Shown: positions 10,680-22,745, counted from the first letter of the stretch. The stretch is DNA of 64,000 nucleotides from Terebella lapidaria (GCA_949152475.1 OX424564.1:38934165-38998164), one strand, 5' to 3'. The notes: generated by a model from the letters alone, not told the origin. Numbers and translations are program-made.

Positions 10680-11321
10680 TAGGAACTTGACATGAAGGAT
10701 ACTACAGACTCCGCTAATTTTTCCAACTATCTAGACCTGAGGTTGGAGATTGATAATGATTCTAACCTGTCAACTAGATTATATGACAAATGTGATGATT
10801 TCAATTTTTCCATAGTCAATTTACCTTTTCTAAGCAACAACATTCCTATGCCAACAGCATATGGTGTGTTTGTTTCTCAATCTATACGCTATTCCAGGGC
10901 TAGTTGCAAATATGAGGACTTTGTTTATCGAAGTGCCCAGCTAGTCTCTAAACGGCTGCGACAAGGATATGTTTCACCAAGACTCGTGGCTGCCTTTAAG
11001 AAATTCTATGGACGTCATCATGATCTGGTTGATAAATACACCAAATCCATGACTGCCATGCAACTAGATCTACTTTCATGTTATCTTTGGGGAATTCATG
11101 ACGGGTGCCACTAGTGGGGCAGGAAATGCTCACTCTTTCCCGAACACCTGATTTCAACTCCTGATGGCCATTTTTGGAAGTCATTAGTTTCTCTGTCATT
11201 TTTGTTTTCTCTCACTTCGTATGCCTGATATGACTTTCTGTCCCCGGACTATGAGATTGGATAACGGACCCTGTTTTGTTTGCTCGGAATACTTGATACT
11301 GGGTTTTGATTCCACGTCTAT
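10680..11321 (+). mobile_element. Retroelement RT fragment with 3' tail, copy 2
   Basis: The best copy of the family. The ORF at 10692-11114 reads KDTTDSANFSNYLDLRLEID, through YGVFVSQSIRYSRASCKYED to AAFKKFYGRHHDLVDKYTKS. It continues into the same non-coding tail as copy 1, ending at GATTCCACGTCTAT. It keeps about 15 bp more 5' sequence than copy 1 (DMKDTT before DSANF). It is a 5'-truncated, inactive fragment of an RT family I cannot name. Confidence 0.65.
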
Positions 11322-12885
11322 TCGAATGCACAATGTCACATTGATAAATTGTCTGGATGTCTGAGGATGATCGAACCAATTCCTTTGTTTACCTCGTGCG
11401 TACGATAACCACTAGATCTCGTCCTTACGTGTACAATATGCCTCGCGTATATTTTGTGAGAGAAAAAAAAAACAAGTTACACATAGCCTTGTGCAAAATA
11501 TAATGTAGTTCAAATATGCCGTCTTCCAATGGCGCAAGCACTGAGGAGGGGAGTTTCACTATCTCTAACACTCCTCTCCCTCCCTCCCCCCCCCCCCCCC
11601 TTCTCCCATATCTACTAGAGCATTCCATGAACACCGATCGAATATAGCATCGTGTATTTGTCGAAATAAAATCCTTCAAATCCTGTTAAAACACCAAAAT
11701 TATGAATTCAAATTCTGTTCAACTTCTGTTGAACCCCAAAAGGTATTTCTCATCCAGTTTTCATGTGCGTATTTTGAATGCATTTTATTCAGTGTGCTCC
11801 TGAGTAACTCACATGTACGTGACATTAAAACTGTAAGTATGCTATATAAAGAGATACTGTACAATCCGTTCGACCTTTTGAGACATCCCCTGAACCTTTC
11901 GTGCTGACTGGTGACAAGTAGGTGCCTTTGGCCTAGGCCGACCAGGGGGATTTTCGGCCGTATAAAAGGAGGGGGCGACTGGCCTACAATGTGGCATACT
12001 CAATAGACCAAGGAGGCATACACATCGTCCTCAATGTCCGTATGTAATGCATTTCATTGTGTATATCTATATTTCAGTGTTTATAGCATATTGGTTGAAT
12101 GTAGGGTGTGACAATATGGGTGGCATCTCTGACGGAATATTTTGTAATCATATAACATTGATAGCGTCACCCTTGATAGTCTGTCCAATTGTACATGTAC
12201 ATGCTATGTTACAGGTATGCACCTATTGGCATGTACTCTAGGTTAGTAATATAGCATACAATGACTGAGCACTGCTCAACAACATATGAGTACAAAATTT
12301 ACCAGGTCACAAAACCTGTTTGTATTTTGTGTACAAATATGTATGATAACTTTACTGTTGATGTGGCTACATTACAGGGATATATCTATGCACGTGAATT
12401 ACTGGGAACCATACAAATTCGTCACACCAATGGATAATACGTTCATTACGGCTAGGAGGGAAATATGTAGCCCTAATTATATGAGTAATTGTGTGCACGT
12501 ATGGATATTATGCAATTATACTTTGCAGTTTGTGTGTTCTCTGACATCTGTGCTGTGGGGAACATGTCAAATGATCATCGACACACACTGCAAGAATGGC
12601 TTTATACCAGTTCGCGGTTACAGCCGACTGCCTCTTGACTCTGTCGTGGGCGGCCTGACTCGCGCCAGTGCATAGACCCGCCCACATTCGAAGCAAAACA
12701 AACAACGCGTGGTTCTGTGGTTTACGTTCGGTTTATCCGTCGGGGAAGATCGTGGTCGTTATCATAATATTTTTTTTACATGGTCGTTTATCTATTTATA
12801 ACATACTTAAAGCTTTAAGTCAAACGTTACTACCGGTAATTCACTGTTAGCTATTGTTTGCATATTGAGTTATACAGAAAAAGAT
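11322..12885. other. Intergenic; C-tract and one TATA-like site
   Basis: Contains a 15-base C run (11586-11600) in a pyrimidine-rich stretch and a TATA box-like site listed separately. ORFs up to 129 codons (12286-12675) have no recognisable domain. Confidence 0.45.
11961..11968 (+). promoter_or_regulatory. Candidate TATA box
   Basis: TATAAAAG sits in a GC-rich context (GGCCG before, GAGGGGGCGAC after), with a pyrimidine-purine start-like CATACTCA about 30 bp downstream. No ORF that it would serve is evident, so this is only a sequence match. Confidence 0.25.
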
Positions 12886-13030
12886 TTGCGTCGAGCTAGA
12901 AAGGTTTGTGCCATGCTAGAAAGGTTTGTGCCATCCTGGAAAAGTTTATGTCGTGCTGAAAATATTGGCGCAGTGCTGAAGAGGTTTGTGACGTGCTAGA
13001 AGGTTTGTGCCCTGCTGAAAAGGTTTGGCC
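12886..13030. repeat. Degenerate tandem repeat, about 22-26 bp units
   Basis: Six or so units built on GTGCTAGAAAGGTTTGTGCC with substitutions and length variation. A related set lies at 14605-14830. Confidence 0.7.
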
Positions 13031-13134
13031 ATAAACATAGAGCCAACGTGCAATACAAAGTATTTTGAGCGAACAAAACCGAGTCCTTTATCCCATCTCA
13101 GTCCAGTGTCAGGCAAACTCGATAAAATTATATG

Positions 13135-13334
13135 GAACTTCATGAACCTCCATTACATGGTCATGAGGAAGTCAAAATCAGGTGTTACCGGAAGAAGTCA
13201 CATTTCTTGCCCCACATGTGGCACCGTCATGAATCCCAACACATTAACATGCAAAAAGTCTTGCTGCATGCTGGTGACAGACTCCATGTACTTATTAACC
13301 AGATTGTGATGATGTCCATAGAGTTTCTTGAAAG
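13135..13334 (-). mobile_element. Retroelement fragment, copy 4 (inverted, diverged)
   Basis: The reverse complement matches the RT end and the first part of the tail of copies 1 and 2: AAGAAACTCTATGGACATCA, then GGTGCCACATGTGGGGCAAG, then GGAAGTTCATGA-like text. It lacks the distal tail. More diverged than the plus-strand copies, so probably older. Confidence 0.6.
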
Positions 13335-13343
13335 CAATTATTA

Positions 13344-14604
13344 GTCTTGGTAAAACATGTCCTTGTCACCGCAGTTTAGTGACTGACTAGGTCGGTAAAC
13401 AAAGTGCATGAGTTGTGAGGAAAAAACACCCATATGCTTGCGACATAGGCATGTTGCTGCTTAGGGAAGGGGAATCGACCAAAAACAATGAAAAAAAAAG
13501 AAATCATCACGCTTGTTATACATTCAAGTTGGCAGGTATAGAAATCTCCAAATTTTTGTAAATCTTCAACCTTGATCTGAATAGTTGGTATTATCTTTAA
13601 TTTCAGGTTTCGAAGGATGTATGACATCCAAAGGAAAGAATCATAACATGTAGGTATCAATATATTACCACCAATTCAACCAGATTTTGATGATGACAAT
13701 TAACAAATGTAAAATAGAACATTTTGAAATAGAAACAAAGCCCGACCACAAAATTTATCCAAGGATACACTGGCGTCACCAGGGGTTGACAGTGAGTGAA
13801 TGTATCGGAAAGTGAAATTAAAGCTACTAGTTTGCTTCTTAGATCCTCCTTTTTGTAGACGTTGGGTGAAATCTGATTCCCATGAGAATAAAAACAGGCC
13901 AATATAACATGTATAAGAGAGCGAACGTGTACGTCTGGAATTATACGGCTTCCTAGGGGTTTACGTCATACCGAATTGACTTAAGATTTATTGACATAAC
14001 GCGAATGTGAACATGCTCCAGGAAGTGGAGCGAGCACGTGTATCAACCTAATTTATGAACATAGGCTATATAGTCCATATGGATCTAGCTACATTTGTAT
14101 TTAGATTCATTTTAACCCTTGGTATTATATTAAAATTCCCATCTATGGTGAAGCTTCTTTATTTCATTAATTTGCTTATTTTTTGGGTATAGCTACGCTC
14201 CTGGTATTTCACATGTCACGTCTGTCCACGTGATCAGCACGAGGTCGCAAGAATTTGTCGTATAAAGAATATGTTTTCAACGTTTACAAAAACAACACTT
14301 TTATGAGTTTAATCTGCCTGTTCTTCTATACCTAGTTGCAACATCATGTGCTCTCTCTGATTGTAATAAAACCTGAGCCAAGGAACATATATATGATGTC
14401 TAAATAACAAATATACCTATGCGTTTGTCATGTACGTGTGGAATGGCCTGCAGACGTCGTTTTCGTGCTTGAACGCCAAGCGCCAAACGTCAAGCGTCAC
14501 AGCAACACAAGATTGCGTGACGTAATACACACGCGTTTTATTCGTACGCGTACATGTATCAAATCTTAGGCACGCTAATGGTGCCCAGTTTGTACCTCAT
14601 AGTT
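13344..14604. other. Intergenic, no supported feature
   Basis: ORFs of up to 94 codons on the minus strand (13376-13660, 13657-13902) show no domain. No RNA gene or repeat was recognised. Confidence 0.5.
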
Positions 14605-14830
14605 TGTGCTACAAAGGTTTGTGCCGAGTGTGAAGGTTTTGCGCCATGCTAAAAAAAAGTGCATTCCGCTAAAAACGTTTGTGCCCTGCTAGAAATATTT
14701 GCACCGTGCTAAAAAGATTTTCACCCCACCAAACAAATTTATGTTTGCGCCTGGTTAAAATGGATTGAACCGATTGTACATGGATTGTGCTTGCTAGAAA
14801 TGGTTTCATGCTGAAAATAATTCTTCTCTA
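14605..14830. repeat. Second degenerate block of the 22-bp repeat
   Basis: Repeated variants of GTGCTAGAAANGTTTGTGCC (for example CCCTGCTAGAAATATTTGCACC, CGTGCTAAAAAGATTTTCACC). Same word as 12886-13030, about 1.6 kb away. Confidence 0.6.
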
Positions 14831-14940
14831 GGAATCTGATCTCAAAACTACTTTTATATCATTCATGAATAATGACAACATTGGGCCGCCGTAAAGATGT
14901 ATCCCAGCTTCTCATGATTTGGTAACCTTCAATTTGATAC

Positions 14941-15440
14941 TATAGGGCTGGAAAGCGGAAGTACTGATCGATGACAAATTCCAATGAATTTATTCGGACT
15001 GGGGATAAGCACCTGACGCCTCCCTATCTTTTAACATGGGGGTGCATTTAATATGGTGATTTTAAGTATAAAAACGATGTCTTTAGTGTATTATAGTATC
15101 CATACACGATGAAGATATACAAAAACTGTTGTAAAAGATAAAAATTGTCCAATTCCACAACATATCCAAGCTTCGAAGAGGCACTGAAAAAAACGGCACT
15201 TCGAATAAAGCCTTGCTCTAGCAAAATTGCCGGCAGACGGCCTATTATTCTAATGAATTTTCACACAAGTGTAACTGCTTTGTACTTTCGCTAAAGTTAT
15301 TTGACACAAGACATGTTATTTCAGCAGTTATTGACGTTGTTAGAAATGGGCGATAATTGGGTTTATCCCCGGCGACGCCTTATTCACGAATATTTCATTG
15401 GAATTTATCACCGATCATACTTCCGCTTTCCAGCCCTATA
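14941..15440. mobile_element. 0.5-kb MITE with about 55-bp inverted ends
   Basis: The left end TATAGGGCTGGAAAGCGGAA is mirrored by TTCCGCTTTCCAGCCCTATA at the right. Symmetry continues through GATCG..GA.AAATTCCAATGAA on both sides. TA lies at both boundaries, consistent with a TA (or TATA) target duplication. No ORF inside. Confidence 0.75.
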
Positions 15441-15767
15441 TGACCACAGTCGTCCAGTTCAAGGATGTGTCTACTACTGAATGTCCAGATTGGTTATTGG
15501 AAACAACACCATTGGAAGCTGAGTCCAGGAGTTTTTGTTTTGAGCATATGGGACCACGTATATGATTCGATGTTCGATTACCTTGAACTTAACCTCGAAC
15601 CTAATTAACTTTAAGAACTCAGGCTGAGATTATGTGATTATATGAACTTTCATTCATAAAAACTCATTTCCTTCCCCTGATTGTTACTATATTAATCAAC
15701 ACATCATTCAGCAACAAATGTTGAACATAACAGAGACATTTCCTATCTATTGATTCCCTAAGAAATC
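15441..15767. other. Intergenic, no supported feature
   Basis: No ORF or repeat seen. Confidence 0.5.
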
Positions 15768-15954
15768 TTTCCGGAACACCTGATTTCACCTCCTAATGGC
15801 CATTTTGGGGGGTTCATGAGTTTCCCTGTCATTTTTGTTTTCTCTCACTTCGTATGCCTGATATGACTTTCTGTCCCCGGACTATGAGATTGGATAACGG
15901 ACCCTGTTTTGTTTGCTCGGAATACTTAATACTGGGTATTGATTCCACGTCTAT
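15768..15954 (+). mobile_element. Retroelement 3' tail only, copy 3
   Basis: Starts at CTTTCCGGAACACCTG and ends at GATTCCACGTCTAT, near-identical to the distal tails of copies 1 and 2, with no RT left. It fixes the family's 3' end and shows severe 5' truncation. Confidence 0.75.
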
Positions 15955-16922
15955 GCTCATTTAAAAAAAAATCTGAGTTATAATTTACCCAATCCTAAAG
16001 TTCGTTTTCAGTGTATGGTAATCGTTGCCATTCCATGTCTATGTGGGTACCTAGCAATTTATATTTGACGATTTAATTGTTTGTACTTCAGTTGTATTCC
16101 GTAAATAAGCACATATAGTAGTTTTTAGCTGCTCGGCTCAGTGACAAACACACGAATATAGTCCCGAACTCTCTACGAACTCCAGAACAAAAGTCCTATT
16201 TATTTTGATAGCCACACGACAAGTCTGTTTGTGTGGTAAAGATGTAATGCCTCGTGACGGTTTAATACAGAGCCCAGTCTTTGAAAGTCTACACCACACG
16301 GGCCATCGAACCGACAGCTCATATAATATTCACGATCCAATCTAATATGTCTCTTTGAGAGATGTGGGTATGACTCAGATCGGCGAGATTATATGAAAGG
16401 TAATCATCTATGGAACAATGTGCCGCAGTGACAGGTTTCTAGTGATGTCACGTGCCGAGAAAATACCAAATACATGTCAAATTATTATCCAGTTCTCAGG
16501 TTTTTTTGTGGGAACTCTCAATGCTCTAAATGGGCTTTTTTCTTATAGAAGATAGGCCTACTGAATGATGCAAAATGCTAACAATGAAGTGTTAGTATAA
16601 CCGAAGTGTCAGTAGGCGCCATGTTGTTACGGGTTCCTGCTTATACAGTAAATTAGCAGCAGTCTTGTGTCAGAAGATCTTATGTGCGTTATCAAGTACG
16701 ACACTCTTACATCTCTACAATAGAGCCAACAACAATAGTCTCAGCGGTCCTGGTGGAACAATATCATGTCCCGGGGGCATGCACTCTCAATTCTAATTCC
16801 AGTTAACACCTTTTCAAACAGTGTTATTAACTATTGCAATGTTAGCTGGCGTCTGAGGCAATATATCGGGCATCGAGAGATGTGAATTATTCAGTGCGAT
16901 GGTCTGTTTTGCTTCTTATATT
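15955..16922. other. Intergenic, no supported feature
   Basis: No coherent ORF, RNA gene or repeat recognised. Confidence 0.5.
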
Positions 16923-17039
16923 CGATGTCTTCTAAACGCTGGTACGCTGGTACACTGGTACAAGCATTGTGAGGCTTATTTCATGCACCTTGCAATGCTT
17001 GTACCAGCATACCAGTGTACCAGCGCTTAGAAGACATCG
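16923..17039. repeat. Hairpin, 47-bp arms with a 23-bp loop
   Basis: CGATGTCTTCTAAACGCTGG...CTGGTACAAGCATTG is mirrored by CAATGCTTGTACCAG...CCAGCGCTTAGAAGACATCG with only a few mismatches. It could be a MITE remnant or a small-RNA hairpin; no target duplication is obvious. Confidence 0.75.
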
Positions 17040-17790
17040 TCTTATATTAACCTAATAGGCCCATAGGCCAATAGAAAATTACTTAGTATAAAAGAATGAA
17101 GTTTATGGATTTTTGGTGTTGCTCTATAAAGTTAGTTCCCAACCATATGGCAACAAAAAACGAAATGGCGTAGGCTACTGACGACCTACAATACCTCCTC
17201 CTGCCGCCAGGATTAAGGTGCTCCATCAGGCAAAGTGTTAGACAAAGGAAATCTGCAGAATGAAACCGTATAATGGAGTTATAGCTCTAAGGTGAAAGCT
17301 TTATATTCTACAATCTGTGGTAGCGCTTGGTGCATTTACGCCATTACGTAAAAGTCGCGTATAATGACTTGTTTGCGAAAATGCATAGCCTATTGTGACG
17401 TGGCACCTACTTATTGGTTTCCAATAAAACTTATATCGGTAAAAGTCACGTACTGTTCTGAATTGTTGGCGGGGTGACCAACCCAGGTTCTGTAGTCGAC
17501 TCACGGAAGTTTTATCGACGTTTTTTTAGCCTTGAACACCAAAGGATACACACCTCTGGGGATTGGACCCAGTCAGCAGTCAAGCCAATCAGCTGAATAT
17601 CTTAACCGAGAACGACAAGAAAATCATTTCAAGATTGATAACTAACATTACAACAGATTATTGATTTCCAATAAAGTTAGAAGGATGCACCAGGAGTGGT
17701 TATTGACCCTGCAGCTAGCCGTAACATAACTAATTCTATTGTGATGGGGTGAGGTCATGTTTCATAGCGCCAGATATATGCAGATATGTC
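17040..17790. other. Unique left flank of the satellite domain
   Basis: No ORF of note. It ends in CAGATATGTCAGTGTG, after which the 24-bp repeat starts, so this is the chromosomal edge of the satellite. Confidence 0.5.
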
Positions 17791-20354
17791 AGTGTGTTAT
17801 ACTGTCTCTGTGTACGTGTGCTGTACTGTCTCTGTGTACGTGTGTTGTACTGTCTCTGTGTACGTGTGTTGTACTGTCTCTGTGTATGTGTGTTGTACTG
17901 TCTCTGTGTATGTGTGTTGTACTGTCTCTGTGTACGTGTGTTGTACTGTCTCTGTGTACGTGTGTTGTACTGTCTCTGTGTATGTGTGTTGTACTGTCTC
18001 TGTGTATGTGTGTTGTACTGTCTCTGTGTATGTGTGTTGTACTGTATCTGTGTACATGTGTTGTACTGTATCTGTGTGTGTGTGTTGTACTGTCTCTGTG
18101 TATGTGTGTTGTACTGTATCTGTGTACGTGTGTTGTACTGTATCTGTGTACATGTGTTGTACTGTCTCTGTGTACGTGTGTTGTACTGTCTCTGTGTACG
18201 TGTGTTGTACTGTCTCTGTGTACGTGTGTTGTACTGTCTCTGTGTACGTGTGTTGTACTATATCTGTGTACGTGTGTTGTGCTGTATCTGTGTACGTGTG
18301 TTGTACTGTCTCTGTGTATGTGTGTTGTACTGTCTCTGTGTACGTGTGTTATACTGTCTCTGTGTACGTGTGTTGTACTGTCTCTGTGTACGTGTGTTGT
18401 ACTGTCTCTGTGTACGTGTGTTGTACTGTCTCTGTGTACATGTGTTGTACTGTCTCTGTGTACGTGTGTTGTACTGTCTCTGTGTACGTGTGTTGTACTG
18501 TCTCTGTGTACGTGTGTTGTACTGTCTCTGTGTACGTGTGTTGTACTGTCTCTGTGTACGTGTGTTGTACTGTCTCTGTGTACATGTGTTGTACTGTCTT
18601 TGTGTACGTGTGTTGTACTGTATCTGTGTACGTGTGTTGTACTGTCTCTGTGTACGTGTGTTGTACTGTCTCTGTGTATGTGTGTTGTACTGTCTCTGTG
18701 TACGTGTGTTGTACTGTATCTGTGTACGTGTGTTGTACTGTCTCTGTGTATGTGTGTTGTACTGTCTCTGTGTACGTGTGTTGTACTGTCTCTGTGTACG
18801 TGTGTTGTACTGTCTCTGTGTACGTGTGTTGTACTATATCTGTGTACGTGTGTTGTACTGTATCTGTGTACGTGTGTTGTACTGTCTCTGTGTATGTGTG
18901 TTGTACTGTCTCTGTGTACGTGTGTTGTACTGTATCTGTGTACGTGTGTTGTACTGTCTCTGTGTATGTGTGTTGTACTGTCTCTGTGTACGTGTGTTGT
19001 ACTGTCTCTGTGTATGTGTGTTGTACTGTCTCTGTGTACGTGTGCTGTACTGTCTCTGTGTATGTGTGTTGTACTGTCTCTGTGTATGTGTGTTGTACTG
19101 TCTCTGTGTACGTGTGTTGTACTGTCTCTGTGTACGTGTGTTGTACTGTCTCTGTGTACGTGTGTTGTACTGTCTCTGTGTACATGTGTTGTACTGTATC
19201 TGTGTACATGTGTTGTACTGTCTCTGTGTACGTGTGTTATACTGTATCTGTGTACGTGTGTTGTACTGTATCTGTGTATGTGTGTTATACTGTCTCTGTG
19301 TACGTGTGTTGTACTGTCTCTGTGTACGTGTGTTGTACTGTCTCTGTGTACGTGTGTTGTACTGTCTCTGTGTACGTGTGTTGTACTGTCTCTGTGTACG
19401 TGTGTTGTACTGTCTCTGTGTACGTGTGTTGTACTGTCTCTGTGTACGTGTGTTGTACTGTCTCTGTGTACGTGTGTTGTACTGTCTCTGTGTACGTGTG
19501 TTGTACTGTCTCTGTGTACGTGTGTTGTACTGTCTCTGTGTACGTGTGTTGTACTGTCTCTGTGTACGTGTGTTGTACTGTCTCTGTGTACGTGTGTTAT
19601 ACTGTCTCTGTGTACGTGTGTTGTACTGTCTCTGTGTACGTGTGTTGTACTGTCTCTGTGTGTGTGTGTTGTACTGTCTCTGTGTACGTGTGTTGTACTC
19701 TCTCTGTGTACGTGTGTTGTACTGTCTCTGTGTATGTGTGTTGTACTGTCTCTGTGTACGTGTGTTGTACTGTCTCTGTGTATGTGTGTTGTACTGTCTC
19801 TGTGTACGTGTGTTGTACTGTCTCTGTGTACGTGTGTTATACTGTATCTGTGTACGTGTGTTGTACTGTCTCTGTGTACGTGTGTTGTACTGTCTCTGTG
19901 TATGTGTGTTGTACTGTATCTGTGTACGTGTGTTGTACTCGCTCTCTGTGTATGTGTGTTGTACTGTATCTGTGTACGTGTGTTGTACTGTCTCTGTGTA
20001 TGTGTGTTGTACTGTATCTGTGTACGTGTGTTGTACTGTCTCTGTGTATGTGTGTTGTACTGTCTCTGTGTATGTGTGTTGTACTGTATCTGTGTACATG
20101 TGTTGTACTGTATCTGTGTGTGTGTGTTGTACTGTATCTGTGTACGTGTGTTGTACTGTCTCTGTGTATGTGTGTTGTACTGTATCTGTGTACGTGTGTT
20201 GTACTGTCTATGTGTACGTGTGTTGTACTGTCTCTGTGTATGTGTGTTGTACTGTCTCTGTGTATGTGTGTTGTACTGTATCTGTGTACATGTGTTGTAC
20301 TGTATCTGTGTGTGTGTGTTGTACTGTATCTGTGTACGTGTGTTGTACTGTATC
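17791..20354. repeat. 24-bp satellite, block 1 (about 107 units)
   Basis: The consensus unit has two 12-bp halves, TGTACTGTCTCT and GTGTACGTGTGT. Common variants are GTATCT for GTCTCT, and TATG, TACATG, TGTG or TAGG in the TACG position. Because 24 is a multiple of three and no frame contains a stop, every frame on both strands is open for hundreds of codons; these are not genes. TGTGTACGTGTGT in each unit is alternating pyrimidine-purine and could form Z-DNA. The block ends at ...GTACTGTATCT where PLE copy A begins. Confidence 0.97.
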
Positions 20355-20462
20355 TTTTGGAGAGTATAAAAAATGCACTGGCACAAGATAATTGTAAGAG
20401 TAACACATAACATAAAACAGCAATAAAAATTCAATGAGCGACATTGAACAAATTTTGTTGGA

Positions 20463-22745
20463 TTATTTAAGTTTGCTTCTGACTAAAAGTTCTTTAAGAT
20501 TTTGATGCTTCTTGTAAGCTGTTGCTATTTTAATATCACCATCAGTATTTTTGTTGAGTTGTTTCATATGCTTTTTAACAATTTGGGCTGAAAGAGTACC
20601 TGTTTTTGAGAAGGGTACTATATACACCATGTCGAATTTATTTTTACTTTTGTTCAAAGGGTCATACTTTGTAAATTTTTGAACGTTGAGGCCATGAGGT
20701 TCGAAAGTGCCTAGAGTATCAATCCAACAATATTCCCTTTCAAGTCGCCATTGTTTGTTTAAAAGTTCATCACCAAGATCGGAAACCTGTTCAATTGGTA
20801 AAAGAGAAAAACATTCAATGGAAAATTCAGTTTTGCTGTGAAATTTAGATAGATGACTGTATAATGCATTTTCCTCATTGCAGCTAGTTATTGCAGCACG
20901 GTGACGATTGTTTCTGAATTTGAGTGATTTACCGGTTTCACCTACATATTGTTTTTCGCAAAGCTTACAAGTGTATAGATAAATTATATTTTCTGAGTTG
21001 CAATCCAAAGCTGAGTTGATTGAGTAGGTCTGTTCAAAAACTGATCCCGAGAAATTTTGACAATTTGGAACTAAATGACATGTCTGACATTGTCTAGAAT
21101 TACAAGGTTTTGAGCCAGACGAGCTGGAAGTGGGCAATTGAAAATCAGCACCTAGTCTTTCCTCACTGTTCAAAATTCGCAATGTTTCATTCTTGATTTT
21201 GCGAAGCCAACGTTTTGAATAGTTACGTTTCGAAAGTGCCTTGAATAATATTTGACAAGCTGATTCAACATCATCTGGATATGAGCAAATTTGGAAAAAT
21301 CGAAAAACTTGGGACTTGATTAGTCCTTTATAAGTGTGTTTTGGATGAAAAGAGAGCTTATGCAACAACTGATGAGTATCCGTTGGCTTGAAGAAAACTT
21401 TTGCTTCTAATGTGTTTTCTTTGCTCCTGAACAAAGTAGTATCCAAAAAATTAACTGAATCAGTACTAATTTCAGGTTTGAAGTTGATTGATGCCCTATG
21501 AGAATTGAAAATTTCGAGAAACTGGTGAAATTTGGAAATGCCATGTGGCCAAATGAGGAAAATGTCATCTAAATACCTATAATAGCAATCTGGTTTGAAT
21601 GGACACTTTTGTAAAGCTTGCTTTTCAAATTCAGCCATATAAATATCTGCATAATGAGGTGCATATTTCTGACCCATGGCTGTGCCTGAAACTTGTAGGA
21701 ATGTCTTACCGTCAAATTCAAAGTCATTACATTTAAGTGAAATTTCCAATAATTCTATTATACCTTTGAATAGTTCATTGTTTGCCAAAGTCGGGAATGC
21801 ATTTTTAATTGCTTGGATACCTTCTTCATGATTTATATTAGTATACATACTTTCAACATCTAAAGTGATTAGTAAAGAATTTGGATCTAGTTCAAGCCCT
21901 CTAACTTTATCTAAAAAGTCATACGTGTTTTTTATATATGACGGATGCTTATTTGCTTGATCTTTTATATATGAATCAATATACATAGCTACTTTTTCAG
22001 ATTCACTGCTGCAGTCCGAAACAATTGGGCGCCCTGGAGGCATTACATTTGGAATTGGCCAGGAGTCTTTGGGTTTATGAATTTTAGGTAGCATATAAAA
22101 TCTTCTTTGACGAGGGCGTTCTGGTGGTAAAAGAAATTGGAATACTTTTTCAGAAAGGCATCCAGAATTGCGTAATCCTTTTAAAATTTTTGTTATTTTT
22201 GCTGAATTTTCTAGGTAAAGAGGAGTGTCAATTTCTCTGTAATGAGCTGGATTGTATAATTGACGAAAGCCTTCATTAATATAATTTTGCCTATCCATAA
22301 TTACGACTGCACTACCTTTATCTGCTTTTTTAATTACCAAGTCTACGTTATTTTGTAAATTGTTTATAGTTTTATATTCCATTTTCGTTAGGTGTTTGGT
22401 TTCTGGTTGAATTTTCAAGTTTTCAATTTCCTTAGATATTGCCGAAATGCAATCTAAAACGGGCTTGTCAATCATGGAACTCGGTGGAGTCCAGGTAGAT
22501 TTTGGAGTGAATTTTGATCTATTTGTGAATGAATTTGGACGGTGAGAAAAATAATTTTGAAGTTTGAGTTTTCTACCAAAATCTTGCACAGCTTGTTTAA
22601 TTGGATCCAATGTTATTTTGGGTGTGGGAACAAATGTCAAACCACGATTTAGAAGAGCGATTTGTGTGTCCGAAAGTGTAAATTTGGAAAGGTTTACAAC
22701 ATTATTAGTCGTACTGGAGTTCGGTGGACTCTCAGAATGATTTAG
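20463..22745 (-). CDS. PLE ORF2 copy A: reverse transcriptase plus GIY-YIG endonuclease
   Basis: Copies element RNA into DNA at a nicked target. Counting from the TTG codon at 22640 (725 aa), the PLE RT signature is clear: KKADKGSAVVIMDR (104-117), PKIHKP (185-190), GRPIVSD (203-209), motif A LDVESMYTNI (260-269), GTAMGQKYAP (319-328), motif C YLDDI (356-360). A Cys/His cluster CNSRQCQTCH (513-522) precedes the GIY-YIG nuclease: NIIYLYTC (551-558), KQYVGETGKS (563-572), then R576 and EREYCWIDTLG (634-644). This is the EN+ Penelope class. No ATG lies upstream of the RT; the first in-frame Met is residue 56. The frame is open back to the ORF1 stop and is offset -1 from ORF1, so it is probably read as an ORF1 fusion. 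Intact. Confidence 0.9.
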   Translation of the reverse strand, partial: LNHSESPPNSSTTNNVVNLSKFTLSDTQIALLNRGLTFVPTPKITLDPIKQAVQDFGRKLKLQNYFSHRPNSFTNRSKFTPKSTWTPPSSMIDKPVLDCISAISKEIENLKIQPETKHLTKMEYKTINNLQNNVDLVIKKADKGSAVVIMDRQNYINEGFRQLYNPAHYREIDTPLYLENSAKITKILKGLRNSGCLSEKVFQFLLPPERPRQRRFYMLPKIHKPKDSWPIPNVMPPGRPIVSDCSSESEKVAMYIDSYIKDQANKHPSYIKNTYDFLDKVRGLELDPNSLLITLDVESMYTNINHEEGIQAIKNAFPTLANNELFKGIIELLEISLKCNDFEFDGKTFLQVSGTAMGQKYAPHYADIYMAEFEKQALQKCPFKPDCYYRYLDDIFLIWPHGISKFHQFLEIFNSHRASINFKPEISTDSVNFLDTTLFRSKENTLEAKVFFKPTDTHQLLHKLSFHPKHTYKGLIKSQVFRFFQICSYPDDVESACQILFKALSKRNYSKRWLRKIKNETLRILNSEERLGADFQLPTSSSSGSKPCNSRQCQTCHLVPNCQNFSGSVFEQTYSINSALDCNSENIIYLYTCKLCEKQYVGETGKSLKFRNNRHRAAITSCNEENALYSHLSKFHSKTEFSIECFSLLPIEQVSDLGDELLNKQWRLEREYCWIDTLGTFEPHGLNVQKFTKYDPLNKSKNKFDMVYIVPFSKTGTLSAQIVKKHMKQLNKNTDGDIKIATAYKKHQNLKELLVRSKLK

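Noticed and set aside
12286-12675. 129-codon plus-strand ORF with hydrophobic stretches, downstream of a TATA-like site
   Set aside because: No domain, no homology I can recall, and about 320 bp from the TATA-like site; chance is as likely.
17749-20434. Cys-rich or Thr/His-rich proteins of up to 880 residues in block 1 (and similar very long ORFs in blocks 2-5)
   Set aside because: All frames on both strands are open because the 24-bp unit has no stop and is divisible by three. No start context, domain or codon bias favours any frame.
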